Assembly: GCA_964058845.1 (NCBI GenBank) | Contig: CAXKVR010000680.1 | Span: forward strand, 1 to 18,946 | Source of the DNA: Carex sylvatica | Lineage: Eukaryota > Streptophyta > Magnoliopsida > Poales > Cyperaceae | Direction: 5' to 3' | Length of the DNA: 18,946 bases | Part shown: one piece after another, positions 9,341-18,917 of the stretch | How the letters are laid out: each line of letters starts with the position of its first letter | How positions within the stretch are numbered: position 1 is the stretch's first letter | Translations under genes and position numbers: made by a program | Notes under the pieces: model-generated | The model's database searches: none | What the model saw: the letters and a program-made list of their open reading frames with translations, nothing else | Told to the model about the DNA's origin: nothing

Positions 9341-9364
9341 CCTTTCATATGCTTCAAAATAAGA

Positions 9365-9389
9365 GGGGGGGGGGGGGGGGGGGGGGGGG
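9365..9389. repeat. Homopolymer of 25 G
   Basis: Twenty-five uninterrupted G on the plus strand, extremely biased against the local AT-rich background. On the minus strand it makes the run of Pro codons in a chance open frame. Confidence 0.95.
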
Positions 9390-10041
9390 TAGGAATGCGC
9401 TTTCGGTAGGGTGTAGTTGTGATGTCATTTTCATTGTATTTTTTTGTTTCAGTTTGGTTGTATAGATGGCCGTAAATTATGACCTCCAATTCAAGGTGGA
9501 AGCTTTTGAGGTCTATTTCATAAATCTTATTCTAAGATTCCTGAGGCTGGAACCAGATATTTACGGTGAGATGAATTATTTGGCAAAACTATTTCCTATT
9601 CGATTGATCAAGCCTGTAATGACAACATCATATACATGTCATGAAACCAACAGTTTATATATGAGTACATAATAGTGTGGAACAACTGGAAGAATTGCAT
9701 TTGGATTCAAATTTGATGTAACGTTAAAAGGACAAAATAAACAAATGACACGATCAACCACAAAACTTCATTAATTCAGATGCAGCATTTGTTTCTGGAC
9801 ATAACTGAATAAAATGATATAACATGTAACTTGCATGTTCAACAAAAGCTCATTTCTTGGCAGAGAAACTCATGCTTGCAAAAACTTTATAGGAAATAAA
9901 TATCCTAATCAAAGGAAAATTAAGTATCAAAATTTGCTTCAAAGATGAAGCAAACAGATCAATGTGCCTTGTTTCACCAAAAAAAAAAACATAAAGGTAA
10001 ATACAATCAATTTTTCATAAACTTTTCTCACAATATATGTC
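9390..10041. other. 3' flank of the HSP70 gene, no gene seen
   Basis: AT-rich sequence downstream of the HSP70 stop. A 68-codon plus-strand frame (9466-9672) has no recognisable motif. The part nearest the stop (about 9750-10041) probably holds the HSP70 3' UTR, but no clear AATAAA is visible on the minus strand. Confidence 0.5.
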
Positions 10042-12021
10042 TTAACGACTATTTTGATAGATCTTGGCAATAATTGGTTCACAAATGGCTATCAGTTCTT
10101 TCAGCCTGGCCTCAGACTCGGCAGGGTTAGGATGAAGATTATCCTCAACCCAATTTAAAGCTTGCATAGTTGCATCATCTATTGCACTCTTATTTGCAGG
10201 TTTTAGTTTGGGAGCAATTCTGTTGTCCCTCATAGAATTCCTCATATTATATGCATATTTCTCCAATGCATTGCGAGCATCGACCTTCTTCTTATACTCC
10301 AAATCTTCAACCCTGAATGTCTCAGCATCTTTGATCATCTTCTCTATTTGTGCCTCGCTTAGCCGACCTTCATCATTGGTCACAGTTATCTTGCTTTGTT
10401 GGCCAGATCCTACGTCTTGTGCTGTCACATTTAGAATCCCATTTGCATCGATCTCGAAGCAGACACTGATCTTTGGTTCCATTTTTGGAGCAAGATGAAT
10501 TCCTGAGAGCTTAAACTTCCCAAGAAGGTTATTGTCATCAGTTCTAGATCTCTCACCCTCAAAGACTTGCACAAGAACACTAGATTGGTTGTCGGAACTG
10601 GTAGAAAAAAATTTGTCCCTTTTGGTTGGTATTATAGTATTTCTTGGTATTAAGGTAGTCATGATTCCTCCCTGGGTTTCTATACCAAGAGACAGAGGTG
10701 TAACATCGACAATAACAAGATCAAGTATCTCGTCATTGCCATGACCGCTAAGTTTTGCAGCTTGTAGTGCAGCCCCATATGCCACGGCCTCATCGGGGTT
10801 AATGCTTTTGCAAAGCTCCTTTCCATCAAAGGCCTCTTGCAACATTTGCTGTACCATTGGTATTCTTGTAGAACCCCCAACAAGCACCACTATATCAATA
10901 GCAGTCTTGTTCATGTGAGCATCCTCCAGGCACTTTGTCACGAGTCCCGTGCACCTTTTGAAGAGATCCATGTTGAGCTCCTCGAACCGAGCCTGGGTGA
11001 TGTATGAACTGAAATCAATGCCATCATAGAGGCAAGCGACCTCCACAGTTGTCGAGGTGGCAAAGGAGAGAGTCCTTTTTGCTCGTTCGCAGGCAGATCG
11101 CATCCTCCTAATGCTCCTTGGGTTATCGCTGATGTCCTTCTTGTGCTTCCTCTTGATCTCCTGGAGGAAGTGGTTCATCAAACGGTTGTTAAAGTCCTCT
11201 CCACCAAGGTGAGTGTCTCCAGCTGTTGCCTTGACCTTAAACACACCTTGCTTTATGTTGAGCACCGAGACATCAAAGGTGCCACCGCCGAGGTCAAATA
11301 TAAGGACATTCTTCTCTTCAAGCACATAAGTCAATTTCTCAAAGCCGTAGGCCAGTGCAGCAGCTGTGGGTTCATCCATGATGCGCATCACCTTTAGCCC
11401 TGCTATCTCACCGGCACCCTTCGTGGCCCGTCTTTGGGAGTCGTTGAAGTAAGCAGGGACAGTGACCACCGCATTCTGGACACTGCATTCGAGAAAGTTC
11501 TCTGCAATCTCCTTCATTTTTTCTAGGATCACAGCGGATAGTTGCTCTGGCAGGAACTGTTTCTCCTCCCCTTTGTACTTGACTACAATCTTTGGTTTAT
11601 CACCAGCACCTTGAATGACATTAAATGGCCATAGCTTTCTATCACTCTGGACAGTTGGGTCGGAGAAGCTCCTACCGATCAAACGCTTCGTGTCTGTCTC
11701 AAAGAATTGTGTGTTTTAAAAAATGTTGTTTCAATTACAGAAAGAGAGAGAACAAACTTATATAATATGCTCATCAGATCAAACAATAAGGGAAAAGCAC
11801 TTACCGAATATGGTATTTGTGGGGTTCATGTCACCCTGATTCTTGGCAGCTTCACCAATAAGCCGCTCATCAGCAGTGAATGCAACACATGATGGTGTTG
11901 TGCGGTTCCCTTGATCGTTCGCAATGATTTCCACACGCCCGTGATTCCAGACTCCAACGCATGAGTATGTCGTGCCGAGATCGATCCCGATTGCAACCTG
12001 TGCCTCCTTGCTTGGTGCCAT
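10042..12021 (-). CDS. Cytosolic-type HSP70 chaperone lacking the EEVD tail; two exons
   Basis: Join of exon 1 12021-11805 and exon 2 11693-10042, with a 111-bp GT-AG phase-1 intron (donor CG|GTAAGT, acceptor ACAG|ACACG). The junction restores [15 protein letters not shown], the usual plant cytosolic HSP70 intron site. The product is 622 aa. HSP70s bind exposed hydrophobic peptides in an ATP-regulated cycle with J-proteins and exchange factors. Visible features: IDLGTTYS (13-20), [14 protein letters not shown] (about 204-217), [11 protein letters not shown] (about 341-351), interdomain linker DLVIVD (about 397-402), substrate-binding beta domain, then helical lid. It ends IAKIYQNSR* where cytosolic relatives add a Gly-rich stretch of about 30 residues ending EEVD. 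There is no signal peptide, so a cytosol/nucleus location is expected. [10 protein letters not shown] is intact, but the preceding Asn of the family is Asp (MDEPT). Confidence 0.95.
11694..11804 (-). other. HSP70 intron (111 bp)
   Basis: It begins GTAAGTGC and ends GACAG, interrupting the codon for Asp73 after its first base. The phase and position match the donor of the HSP70-like exon at 5630. Confidence 0.93.
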
Positions 12022-12091
12022 TGCTCAAATGCTTGAGGCTGATTGCGTCTGTCTAAACAGTCTCACAGTAATTAGTCTCAAGATATCGGTA

Positions 12092-12099
12092 ATTTATAT
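12092..12099 (-). promoter_or_regulatory. Probable TATA box of the HSP70 gene
   Basis: TATATAAAT on the minus strand, about 70-80 bp upstream of the ATG at 12021, leaving room for a short 5' UTR. The only heat-shock-element-like match I see upstream is a two-unit GAAATTTC at 12309-12316, weaker than the three or more units typical of strongly heat-induced HSP70 promoters. Confidence 0.5.
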
Positions 12100-12221
12100 A
12101 ATATAATATGTTATCTTCTTTTTCGTTAACATTAGTGGCAATATTAATGAAATCACCGACCCAAAATAAGTCCAGGTCCTTCGAACGACTGTTACTATTC
12201 CTCTAGAAATTTTTGGGTTGC

Positions 12222-12521
12222 TCATTTCTTTAATTCCCAACGTCTTTTGGTGATATGGAGAAGACTGTAAGACACCATGCATGCATAATAATTTGCACAA
12301 TAAATGATGAAATTTCAAATGTCGCTTCGCTTATCCAACCTTTTTTCTGGAATAGGTTTATAGGAGGACACCAATCACACCACTAGTAACAACATCCATA
12401 ATTATTTTTATCAGGTTATTGTTACTTTCTTTAATTGTGGATAAGACTGAAAGACATCATCCATAATAATTTGCAAATGAAATAATAACATTTCAATTGT
12501 CTCTTCCCTTATCATTTTTTT
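12222..12521. repeat. Diverged direct duplication upstream of the HSP70 gene
   Basis: About 12222-12350 and 12426-12521 share TTTCTTTAATT, AGACTG-AAGACA-CAT, CATAATAATTTGCA, AATGAAAT/AACATTTCAA and CTTATC blocks in the same order, with indels. It is an old local tandem duplication in the presumed promoter region. Confidence 0.6.
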
Positions 12522-13298
12522 TTCGTGAGTGAGAACCTCTAATGATAACATAGTCCCCCTTTTAACTTCTAAAAATAAAACAAAAATTCCAAAGCAAATT
12601 AATTAACAAAGTAATACAATATTGTTTATTTTAATACATATTATAATTGAACTTTCAAAGAATAAAAATAAAAATAAGTTGTTATATATGGTGTTATTAG
12701 AATTTTGCCACGTCCTAAAAAAGACCCAAGTAATACTTTTATTAAAAACTTGTGCTTTTTACATGTTTTGCATTGCTGTACTGCTTTTTAAAATAATCCA
12801 TAAATGCTTATTAATTTTTAAACATGCTATGCTAAAACATATAATAATAGTACATCCAGACTAAATTATGTTTCGCTCCTAACAATTATCAAATGTCAAG
12901 TAAGTATTTACAGACCTTTATTAAGTATTTGTTTTTAAGTTTGCTAAAAAAATAAATAAGACAAGTTTTATCACGGTAATTTTCGACACATACCTATATG
13001 ATTTTATTTTGGACAAATATAGTCCATAATTAACCATTAATTTTTAATATTAAAAAAATATTAACTATTTAGATATATAAATGCCGTAATCAATGTATTG
13101 CTTAATTATGTGAGTTAATTATTTATAATTTCAAACTCTTTCGAAAGTCGAGCATCACCTTGCCTCTCCTTGCAATTAGTGTTACTCTTTCGTTCAACTT
13201 TTTTCACCGCTTAATTCAATAAGTTAATTGTCACTTATTTTGTAATTTTAAAAATATGTAAAACATAATTGTTTCTCTGTTGAGTTATAAAAAAAACT

Positions 13299-13319
13299 CT
13301 AAATCCTAAACCCTAAACC
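13299..13319 (+). repeat. Short telomere-like CCCTAAA motif
   Basis: Three near-consecutive plant telomere units (CTAAATC CTAAACC CTAAACC) lie just inside the point where strong homology between the two inverted arms fades. It could be filler DNA from break repair, or a chance telo-box. Confidence 0.6.
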
Positions 13320-13420
13320 ATGTTAGTTAGAAAAAAAAAAAAAAAACTCTAACTAATAGATATATTTATCTATGTAGAAGGTAAGTTTATTTGACGAAAT
13401 ATGGCACACTTATATATGTT

Positions 13421-14146
13421 TTTAACATGACACTATATCAATTTTAGTTTTCTCCCATATCTTAATTAAAAACAAAGTTGAAAGTTAAAATCATAATCTA
13501 TATTATTTATTATTTTTTCTGTAAAATATTTTAATTAACGTGCAAACTTAAATATAGGTTGAAGAAAATGATATTCTTATGACCCATCATGAATGTCTCA
13601 CGTGCTTATTCGGATTCAGATTCGAATTAATTTGGACTCGTTTTGAAAAGTGTGCGGCTGCTAATAAAGATGGGATCACTTGAAGATGTTTCCAAGATGT
13701 CATAATTTGATGCATTTCCAAGTTGGTCTTTGCATTTTAATTCCCGAAGTAATTTATATTTGCACAATCCCTAAGTTTGCATGTTTTCTATAATATTTAT
13801 GTTTACATATTGTCTATCTATGTTGCAATTAATGTTTTAGTATTTCCAATGTTACATAAAATATAAAATGTGTTATATATGAAGAATGTTGTATGAGAAA
13901 AAAAAGGAGTTGAATCAAATATATTTTCATCTAAGATTCCTCTTCTTTGCTACTTAGCACAATATTTGTTTCTAATTATGCTAAATCATTTCAAAACCTT
14001 CACTAGCGGAGTTGAGTTCGGGACCGTCTTTGCGTCAAGTGATATCAGAGCAAGTTCTCTTCTTATTGTTCAATATTTCACTAAATCTACAAAACTTGTA
14101 CACGTGCAGTAGAGTTTGTATATAATAATCACTATACTATTATATG
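13421..14146. other. Arm-specific insertion with a retroelement PBS-like site
   Basis: This block splits the left arm of the inverted duplication and has no counterpart in the right arm. TGATATCAGAGC at 14040-14051 matches the 12-base initiator-Met PBS at 11 of 12 positions and is preceded by TTTGCGTCAAG, which could be an LTR end. There is no coding sequence. The block may be a solo-LTR-plus-PBS or TRIM-type remnant. Its boundaries are uncertain. Confidence 0.4.
14040..14051 (+). other. PBS-like site of a retroelement remnant
   Basis: TGATATCAGAGC differs from the plant initiator-Met PBS TGGTATCAGAGC at one base. It lies in the arm-specific insertion, on the opposite strand to the copia element. 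Confidence 0.4.
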
Positions 14147-14382
14147 TTTGTTGACAATAAGCAATCGTGCTTCGTATTTATACAAAATGATGTTTAATTG
14201 GATTCAAATATTATTTTGACATTGTAATGTTAAATTAAATAATACTTGTTTTTTTTATGCAAAATACGAAGTCTTGTCATAATTATCGTTTGGTAGAATA
14301 GGCTATATACAAAATTAGAGACCAGCCGGATTAATTATGTGAACTTCTATCTCAAATTGCAACAGAAAATGAGGCAAGGATT

Positions 14383-14971
14383 AATAGGATATAGCTAAGT
14401 CTGACAACCAAATATTTCGTCTAAACTCTGAGGTGACACCCGATCTAAATTAATAGTATATAGCTTAGTCTTATTGATGCTAATTATAATCCCAGACAAT
14501 CATTCAAAGGCCAGCGTTGACCACCAAGCGATGTGTAAATTTTGTTGATCAGCATATGAAAAGATCGAGAATGATATCATCAGCATCATGACAGTTAGTC
14601 GCTGATTTATCATGAATTTGAGGTACCAAAACCCACTAATCGATCATTTGTTTTGCCTTGCCTTCATTGAAAATCTTATACGTATGGGAAGTCAGCCGCT
14701 AGAATATATAGGAAAGGTGATAAAGGATCTTGACTCTCTTTTTACAAAAAAAAATTATTGAGACAGTTCTCACCCTCTTAAATAATGCATGTGAAAATGC
14801 GAAATTTTCTTCGTAATTTTTTTTTGTCGAGTTCTCACCACGCTCCGCTCATTATATGTATAACACTTCTGTTAGAAAGTTTGTTCCTTCATTTTAATTA
14901 AAAAAAAACAAGAGAAATATTAACTACATTAAAATCAACATTTTTTAATCAGGGCATATTACATGAAGGGA
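14383..14971. other. Spacer between the orphan promoter copy and the polygalacturonase 3' end
   Basis: I find no polygalacturonase exon homology here on the plus strand, so the body of the inverted copy is gone. A short imperfect direct repeat, ATTAATAGxATATAGCxxAGTCT, occurs at about 14380-14402 and 14448-14471. The right part (about 14800-14971) probably includes the 3' UTR of the intact gene. Confidence 0.5.
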
Positions 14972-16806
14972 CTAATTATTGCACGGCAAAGGGAGCATTG
15001 GAGCGGAGAAATATGTGTCGGCGTATGTACATACAGCAGTAGGCAGCTCCTCACCGACATATTTGAGGAGAATATCTTCTAGATGTATATTCTGGCATGG
15101 ATTCCCCTGACTACAATTTAATGTCACGGCCACATGAGATGCCGATGTGCCATTTATTTCTTTAAAATATACATCACTTATGCTCACCCGAGAAGGAACC
15201 TGCAGATTGATTGCACAAACACCAAAATTCACATTAATTCAAAACCATATCCATGTTTATATCCATGTATCAAATTGTTAGGTAAGTAGGCAGATTCATA
15301 CGGACAGTTTTAAAAAACAAATTCATTGCTCATTAAATTAATAAACAAGTTTTGTGTACCGTATCTCCATCGCAAAGATTTTCAGGACAGTAAGTCTGAT
15401 CGATGATTATTGGGTTGTTAACATTTTTCATGATGATGTTCTCAAAGGTTATGTTGGTCGCTGAGCTACTACTGGGGGAGTTCTGCCATGTCTTTATGCG
15501 CACCCCGTTCTTGGTGTTGATGATTGTGCTGTTCCTAACCACTAGACCTCGCACATCCTCTTCGTTTGGGTACTTACCTAGGCTGCCAACACTAATGCCA
15601 TGGCCGGGCCCGCATGTGACGTTTGAGATGAGGATGTCCATGCTGCCCTGTCCGATAGATATGCAATCGTCACCTGTGCCAATGAACACATCATGGATGG
15701 TGACCCCAGAGCTACGCTCGATGTGGATGCCGTCTGTGTTGGGGCTATATTCCGAAGCCTCAATATACATCTCGCTAGCATAAAAGTTATTGGACTGCAA
15801 CACCCCGATGTGGAAAAACTTCGGATTAACCGAGTTCATGCCGTAGATGATCGTGTCATTTAAATTAACAAACTTCACCGACTGAAAAAAAAAAAAATCA
15901 TCTGTTCATACTTAACACAAATATGAAATTTCTAAGTGTATTATAAAATAAAATTCCTATATTTTTCTTAAACAAAATAAAAGTATTACAACTCAATGCT
16001 TCTATGAGTTAGACACTTACAGTGGGTAGAACATTGCAAAACTTTGTCTTTGGGCATTCATCGTAGCTCCAAGAGAAGTTGCCCTGGCCGTCGAAGGTCC
16101 CGCCTCCGGTAATTCTTAGACCATTCATATTTCCAAATTGCACCCAATCATTTCCGGACACGTACATGCTCAGGTCAGTCGATGCCTTTATATATCCCTG
16201 TGTTGCATCAATCAAAAAATTATCTTAATTAATTACTAATATCCTTCAAACATAAATTTTATGGCTCAGAATAAGGCTCTATTACCTCTTGATAGACAGT
16301 GAGTGTGTTTACATTTGGACAAGGTCCACTAAACTTGACTGGGTTCAGAAAATAAGTTGCGGGCGGTATGAGCAGTTTGACATCACCGCTCGATGCACAT
16401 GCCGCTTCCCATGCTTCCAAGAAGACCTAAAATTATTAAAATATTATCATTTAAATCTCTGAAACAATTTAAATGAATATTTTTACAACATTTTTATGAC
16501 CAAATTGCATGTGAGCCTATGATAAGTTTAATTAAACAGACAATATATATGTTCGTATCCTTCAAATTAACCAAATACATGAAAGGAAATTCCACATATT
16601 AACGTCCAAGAATTTTAATAAAATGAAAAAAAATAAGATGTAAAAGGTACCCTGCTATCGTCGGAAACACCATCAGCATGTACACCATAATTACGTACAT
16701 CTATAGTTGGGGACGTCTCTGCTAGCATCCTCGCATTAACATCCGAAAATACGATGAAAAAGATACACACTAATTGTGCCAATGTCTTCACAAATCCTTG
16801 CCTCAT
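14972..16806 (-). CDS. Exopolygalacturonase-type pectinase (glycoside hydrolase 28), five exons
   Basis: Exons: 16806-16651, 16426-16286, 16197-16021, 15881-15360, 15199-14972. All introns are GT-AG and phase 0; product 407 aa. The first 25 residues form a signal peptide (MRQGFVKT, hydrophobic LAQLVCIFFIVF, cleavage near NA|R), so the enzyme is secreted to the cell wall, where GH28 enzymes hydrolyse alpha-1,4 galacturonic acid links of pectin. All four GH28 motifs are intact: NTD 206-208, DD 229-230 (GTGDDC), GHG 251-253 (CGPGHGISVGSLGKY), RIK 286-288 (VRIKTWQ). The parallel beta-helix body includes ITGGGTFDGQG. Overall sequence resembles the pollen exopolygalacturonase clade that includes tree-pollen allergens. 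An upstream in-frame ATG at 16836 is less likely: the start at 16806 gives the better signal peptide and is the one conserved in the inverted copy at 14369. Confidence 0.93.
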
Positions 16807-18029
16807 TTTCTGTTGCAATTGAAATAGAAGTAACATATAATTATAATCAGACTGGTCTCTAATTTTGTATATAGCATATTATAACCTATTCTACCAAACG
16901 CAATTATGTAATATAAATATATATGTGTCATAAAATAAAGTATTATTTAGTTTAACATTACAATGTCAACATAATATTTGAATCCAATTCAACATCATTT
17001 TGTATAAATACGAAGCACGATTGCTTATTGTCAACAAAATTATAATATTGTTTGTGAGCTATATATATAAATCATTCTACATATAAGTGTACCATATTTT
17101 GCCAAATGAGAAACTTACCTAGCTACTAAACAGATAAACATATAGCTAGAAAAAATTTCTAAAATCATTCTACATATAAGTCTTTTTTTATGCAAGTAAC
17201 TTAAATCATTTGTCATTGAATACATAAAAGAAAGAAAAAGACACTACTAGACCTCAACAAAGAAAAAATTGTGTTCTATAGATTGTTAAAATTACAAAGT
17301 AACATTTTACTTACCGAGTTTAACGATTAAGAACTTTAACGAAGTAACACAAGATGCAAGGAAGCAAGGTGATGCACGAGACCTTCGAGAAAATTTGGAA
17401 TTTCAAATAATTAACTTACAGATGCATCGCTATTGTGACATTTTTATATCCAAATAACATGTTATTTTTGCAATGTTAAAAATAAATGATTTATTTTGGA
17501 CTACATTTGTCCAAAATACAAGTTAATAATTTTTGTAATATGAAAGATAAATAATTAATTTTGGATTATATTTTTCCAAAATAAAATCATATAGTAGGTG
17601 TCGAAAATGACCGTTATAAAATTTGCCTTATTTATTTTTTAACAAACTCAAAATATAAATACTTACTAAAGGTCTATAAATAATTAATTGACATTTGATA
17701 ATTTCTACGAATCAAACCTAATTCAATGTGTGAAGGCACTATTACTATATTTAGCTTTGCACATGATAAAAATTTATGGATTGTTTTTAAAGGTGGTACA
17801 GAAATGCAAAAAAACTAAAAAAATCATAAGTTCTTAATAAAAGCATTACTGAGGTCTGTCTCAGGATGTGGAAAAATTCTAATAACACCACATATAGAAA
17901 CTTGTATTTATTTTTATTCTTTGAAAGTTTAATTATATATAACATGTATTAAAATAAATAAATTGTATTACTTTGTTAATTTTCTTTGGAATTTTTGTTT
18001 TATTTTTAGAAGTTAAAAGGGGGACTATG
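16793..18029 (-). repeat. Inverted duplication, right arm: native polygalacturonase upstream region
   Basis: This is the partner of the left arm: 16793-17039 pairs with 14147-14382, and 17253-18029 with 12549-13284, in inverted order. It covers the first five codons and about 1.2 kb upstream of the intact gene. The distal part is more diverged than the proximal part. A CATTCTACATATAAGT direct repeat at about 17072-17088 and 17165-17181 is specific to this arm. Confidence 0.88.
16905..16924 (-). promoter_or_regulatory. Possible polygalacturonase TATA box
   Basis: ATATATATTTATATTAC on the minus strand about 100-115 bp upstream of the ATG at 16806. The inverted copy does not keep this exact stretch: it has GTTTTTTTTATGCAAAA at the matching place. 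The two promoters may therefore differ in core strength. Another candidate, TTTATATATATAGC, lies at about 17059-17072. Confidence 0.35.
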
Positions 18030-18384
18030 AATTATATGCTCTATTTTAAGTTACGTGATACACATTTTAGCTCGGAGATTAAATACCCAATTTCTATTTA
18101 TTGAGTTATAAATTATTTAAAGGAACTATCGAAACAAACTTTGTTAATAATCAACAAGATTTGTCAACACATAAATGTTAATTATATAGAGGTGCATTAT
18201 TATATAAGACCGAAAATATAAATGTTTATTTTAATATATATAACTCAAAAAAAACTATAAATCAATCTTTTATAGTGCATGAACAAAATAGAAGTATATG
18301 TAGTGTTCCCCTTAATAATTTCAAACTATGAATAAAGTTGAGGATTCAGATGCTTCATGCCTCATCATGTCTCACATTTTTTTT
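18030..18384. other. AT-rich intergenic DNA, no gene seen
   Basis: Between the inverted-duplication end and the MITE cluster. There are no coding motifs; a 70-codon plus-strand frame (18328-18540) runs into the MITE and is chance. Confidence 0.6.
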
Positions 18385-18457
18385 TATAGCCCAAACAATC
18401 AATTAAAACCGTTCAACATGATTTCTATATTAAAATATTATTTGACACCAAATTATA
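18385..18457 (+). mobile_element. Older, diverged MITE fragment
   Basis: The order AATCAATTAAAACCGTTCAACATG, TTCTATATTAA and GACACCAAATTATAT parallels the inner part of the neighbouring MITE arm at about 18545-18607 (CCAATCCAAATCGTTCATCTTG, TCTATATTAA, GAGACCAAATTTTAT). It appears to be a relic of the same family, abutting the younger copy. Confidence 0.5.
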
Positions 18458-18470
18458 TAGAGAGAGAGAT

Positions 18471-18880
18471 GGGCTATGGTACATTGCAATGCATAAGCAT
18501 TTTTGTGCATTGGACTATAAATCACCGATTCAAAGTTTAAATGACCAATCCAAATCGTTCATCTTGTTCTCTATATTAATATGTGCTTGGAGACCAAATT
18601 TTATATTTTTTGAAAAAAAAATTTACTATTTATTAAGCCACTTTGAAAATTGCTGATCCAACGGTAACAGTAAAATCAAAGGAACCATTGGATCAACGAT
18701 TTTCAAAGTGGCTTAATAAATAGTAAAAAAAATTCAAAAAATGTGAAATTTGGTCTCCAAGCACATATTAATATGGAGAACAAGATGAATGATTTGGATC
18801 GGTCATTTGCACTTCGAATCAGGTGATTCATAGTCCAATGCACAAAAATATCTATGCATTGCAATGTATGGTAGCCTTAC
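18471..18880. mobile_element. Foldback MITE with about 196-bp terminal inverted repeats
   Basis: The left arm 18471-18666 and right arm 18684-18880 are near-complete reverse complements around a loop of about 17 bases, so single-stranded DNA or RNA would fold into one long hairpin. Ends are GGGCTATGGTACATTGC on the left and the complement of GTAAGGCTACCATACATTGC on the right. Inner blocks such as GTGCATTGGACTAT and ACTATTTATTAAGCCACTTTGAAAAT recur inverted. There is no coding capacity, hence non-autonomous. The target-site duplication cannot be defined because TATA/GA microsatellite flanks both sides. Superfamily unassigned. Confidence 0.88.
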
Positions 18881-18916
<36 letters not shown>

Positions 18917-18917
18917 T
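18881..18917. repeat. (TA)n(GA)n compound microsatellite
   Basis: An uninterrupted TA run followed by a GA run separates two MITE copies. A shorter TATATAGAGAGAGAGAT lies at the left edge of the first copy (18454-18470), so the simple repeat may belong to the element family's junction. Confidence 0.9.

Larger units (their letters stand above)
12549..14382 (+). repeat. Inverted duplication, left arm: orphan copy of the polygalacturonase upstream region
   Basis: Read on the plus strand, 12549-13284, about 13377-13420 and 14147-14382 match in order the reverse complement of 17253-18029, the 17100s and 16793-17039. The end nearest the gene is best kept: about 97 bp from GTTGACAATAAGC differ at about three sites. 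The arm runs to a copy of the start codon at 14369 (ATGAGGCAAGGATT), then homology stops; the copied frame ends after nine codons. A 720-bp block at about 13421-14146 is absent from the other arm. This arm is therefore a promoter-plus-start relic of a second, convergent polygalacturonase whose body is lost, and it points into the antisense strand of the intact gene. Confidence 0.88.

Noticed and set aside
9076..9489. 137-codon minus-strand frame as a full protein
   Set aside because: Its proline run is only the G25 homopolymer read on the other strand, and the frame has no family signature as a whole. Only sub-stretches are kept, as a low-confidence island.
9466..9672. 68-codon plus-strand frame starting MAVNYDLQFKVEAF
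   Set aside because: No domain, no splice context, no supporting signals. Length is compatible with chance.
10208..11397. Plus-strand frames (10208-10498, 10532-10744, 11143-11397) opposite HSP70
   Set aside because: Antisense shadows of the highly biased HSP70 coding sequence.
12622..12864. 80-codon plus-strand frame
   Set aside because: It lies in an arm of the inverted duplication, and the matching arm does not keep the frame open.
15403..15783. 126-codon plus-strand frame opposite polygalacturonase exon 4
   Set aside because: An antisense shadow: the minus strand carries all GH28 motifs and spliced exons.
12549..18029. The inverted arms as terminal repeats of one large DNA transposon carrying the polygalacturonase
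   Set aside because: One arm includes the gene's own first codons and promoter, homology is patchy, and there is no clean terminus or target duplication. An inverted segmental duplication fits better.
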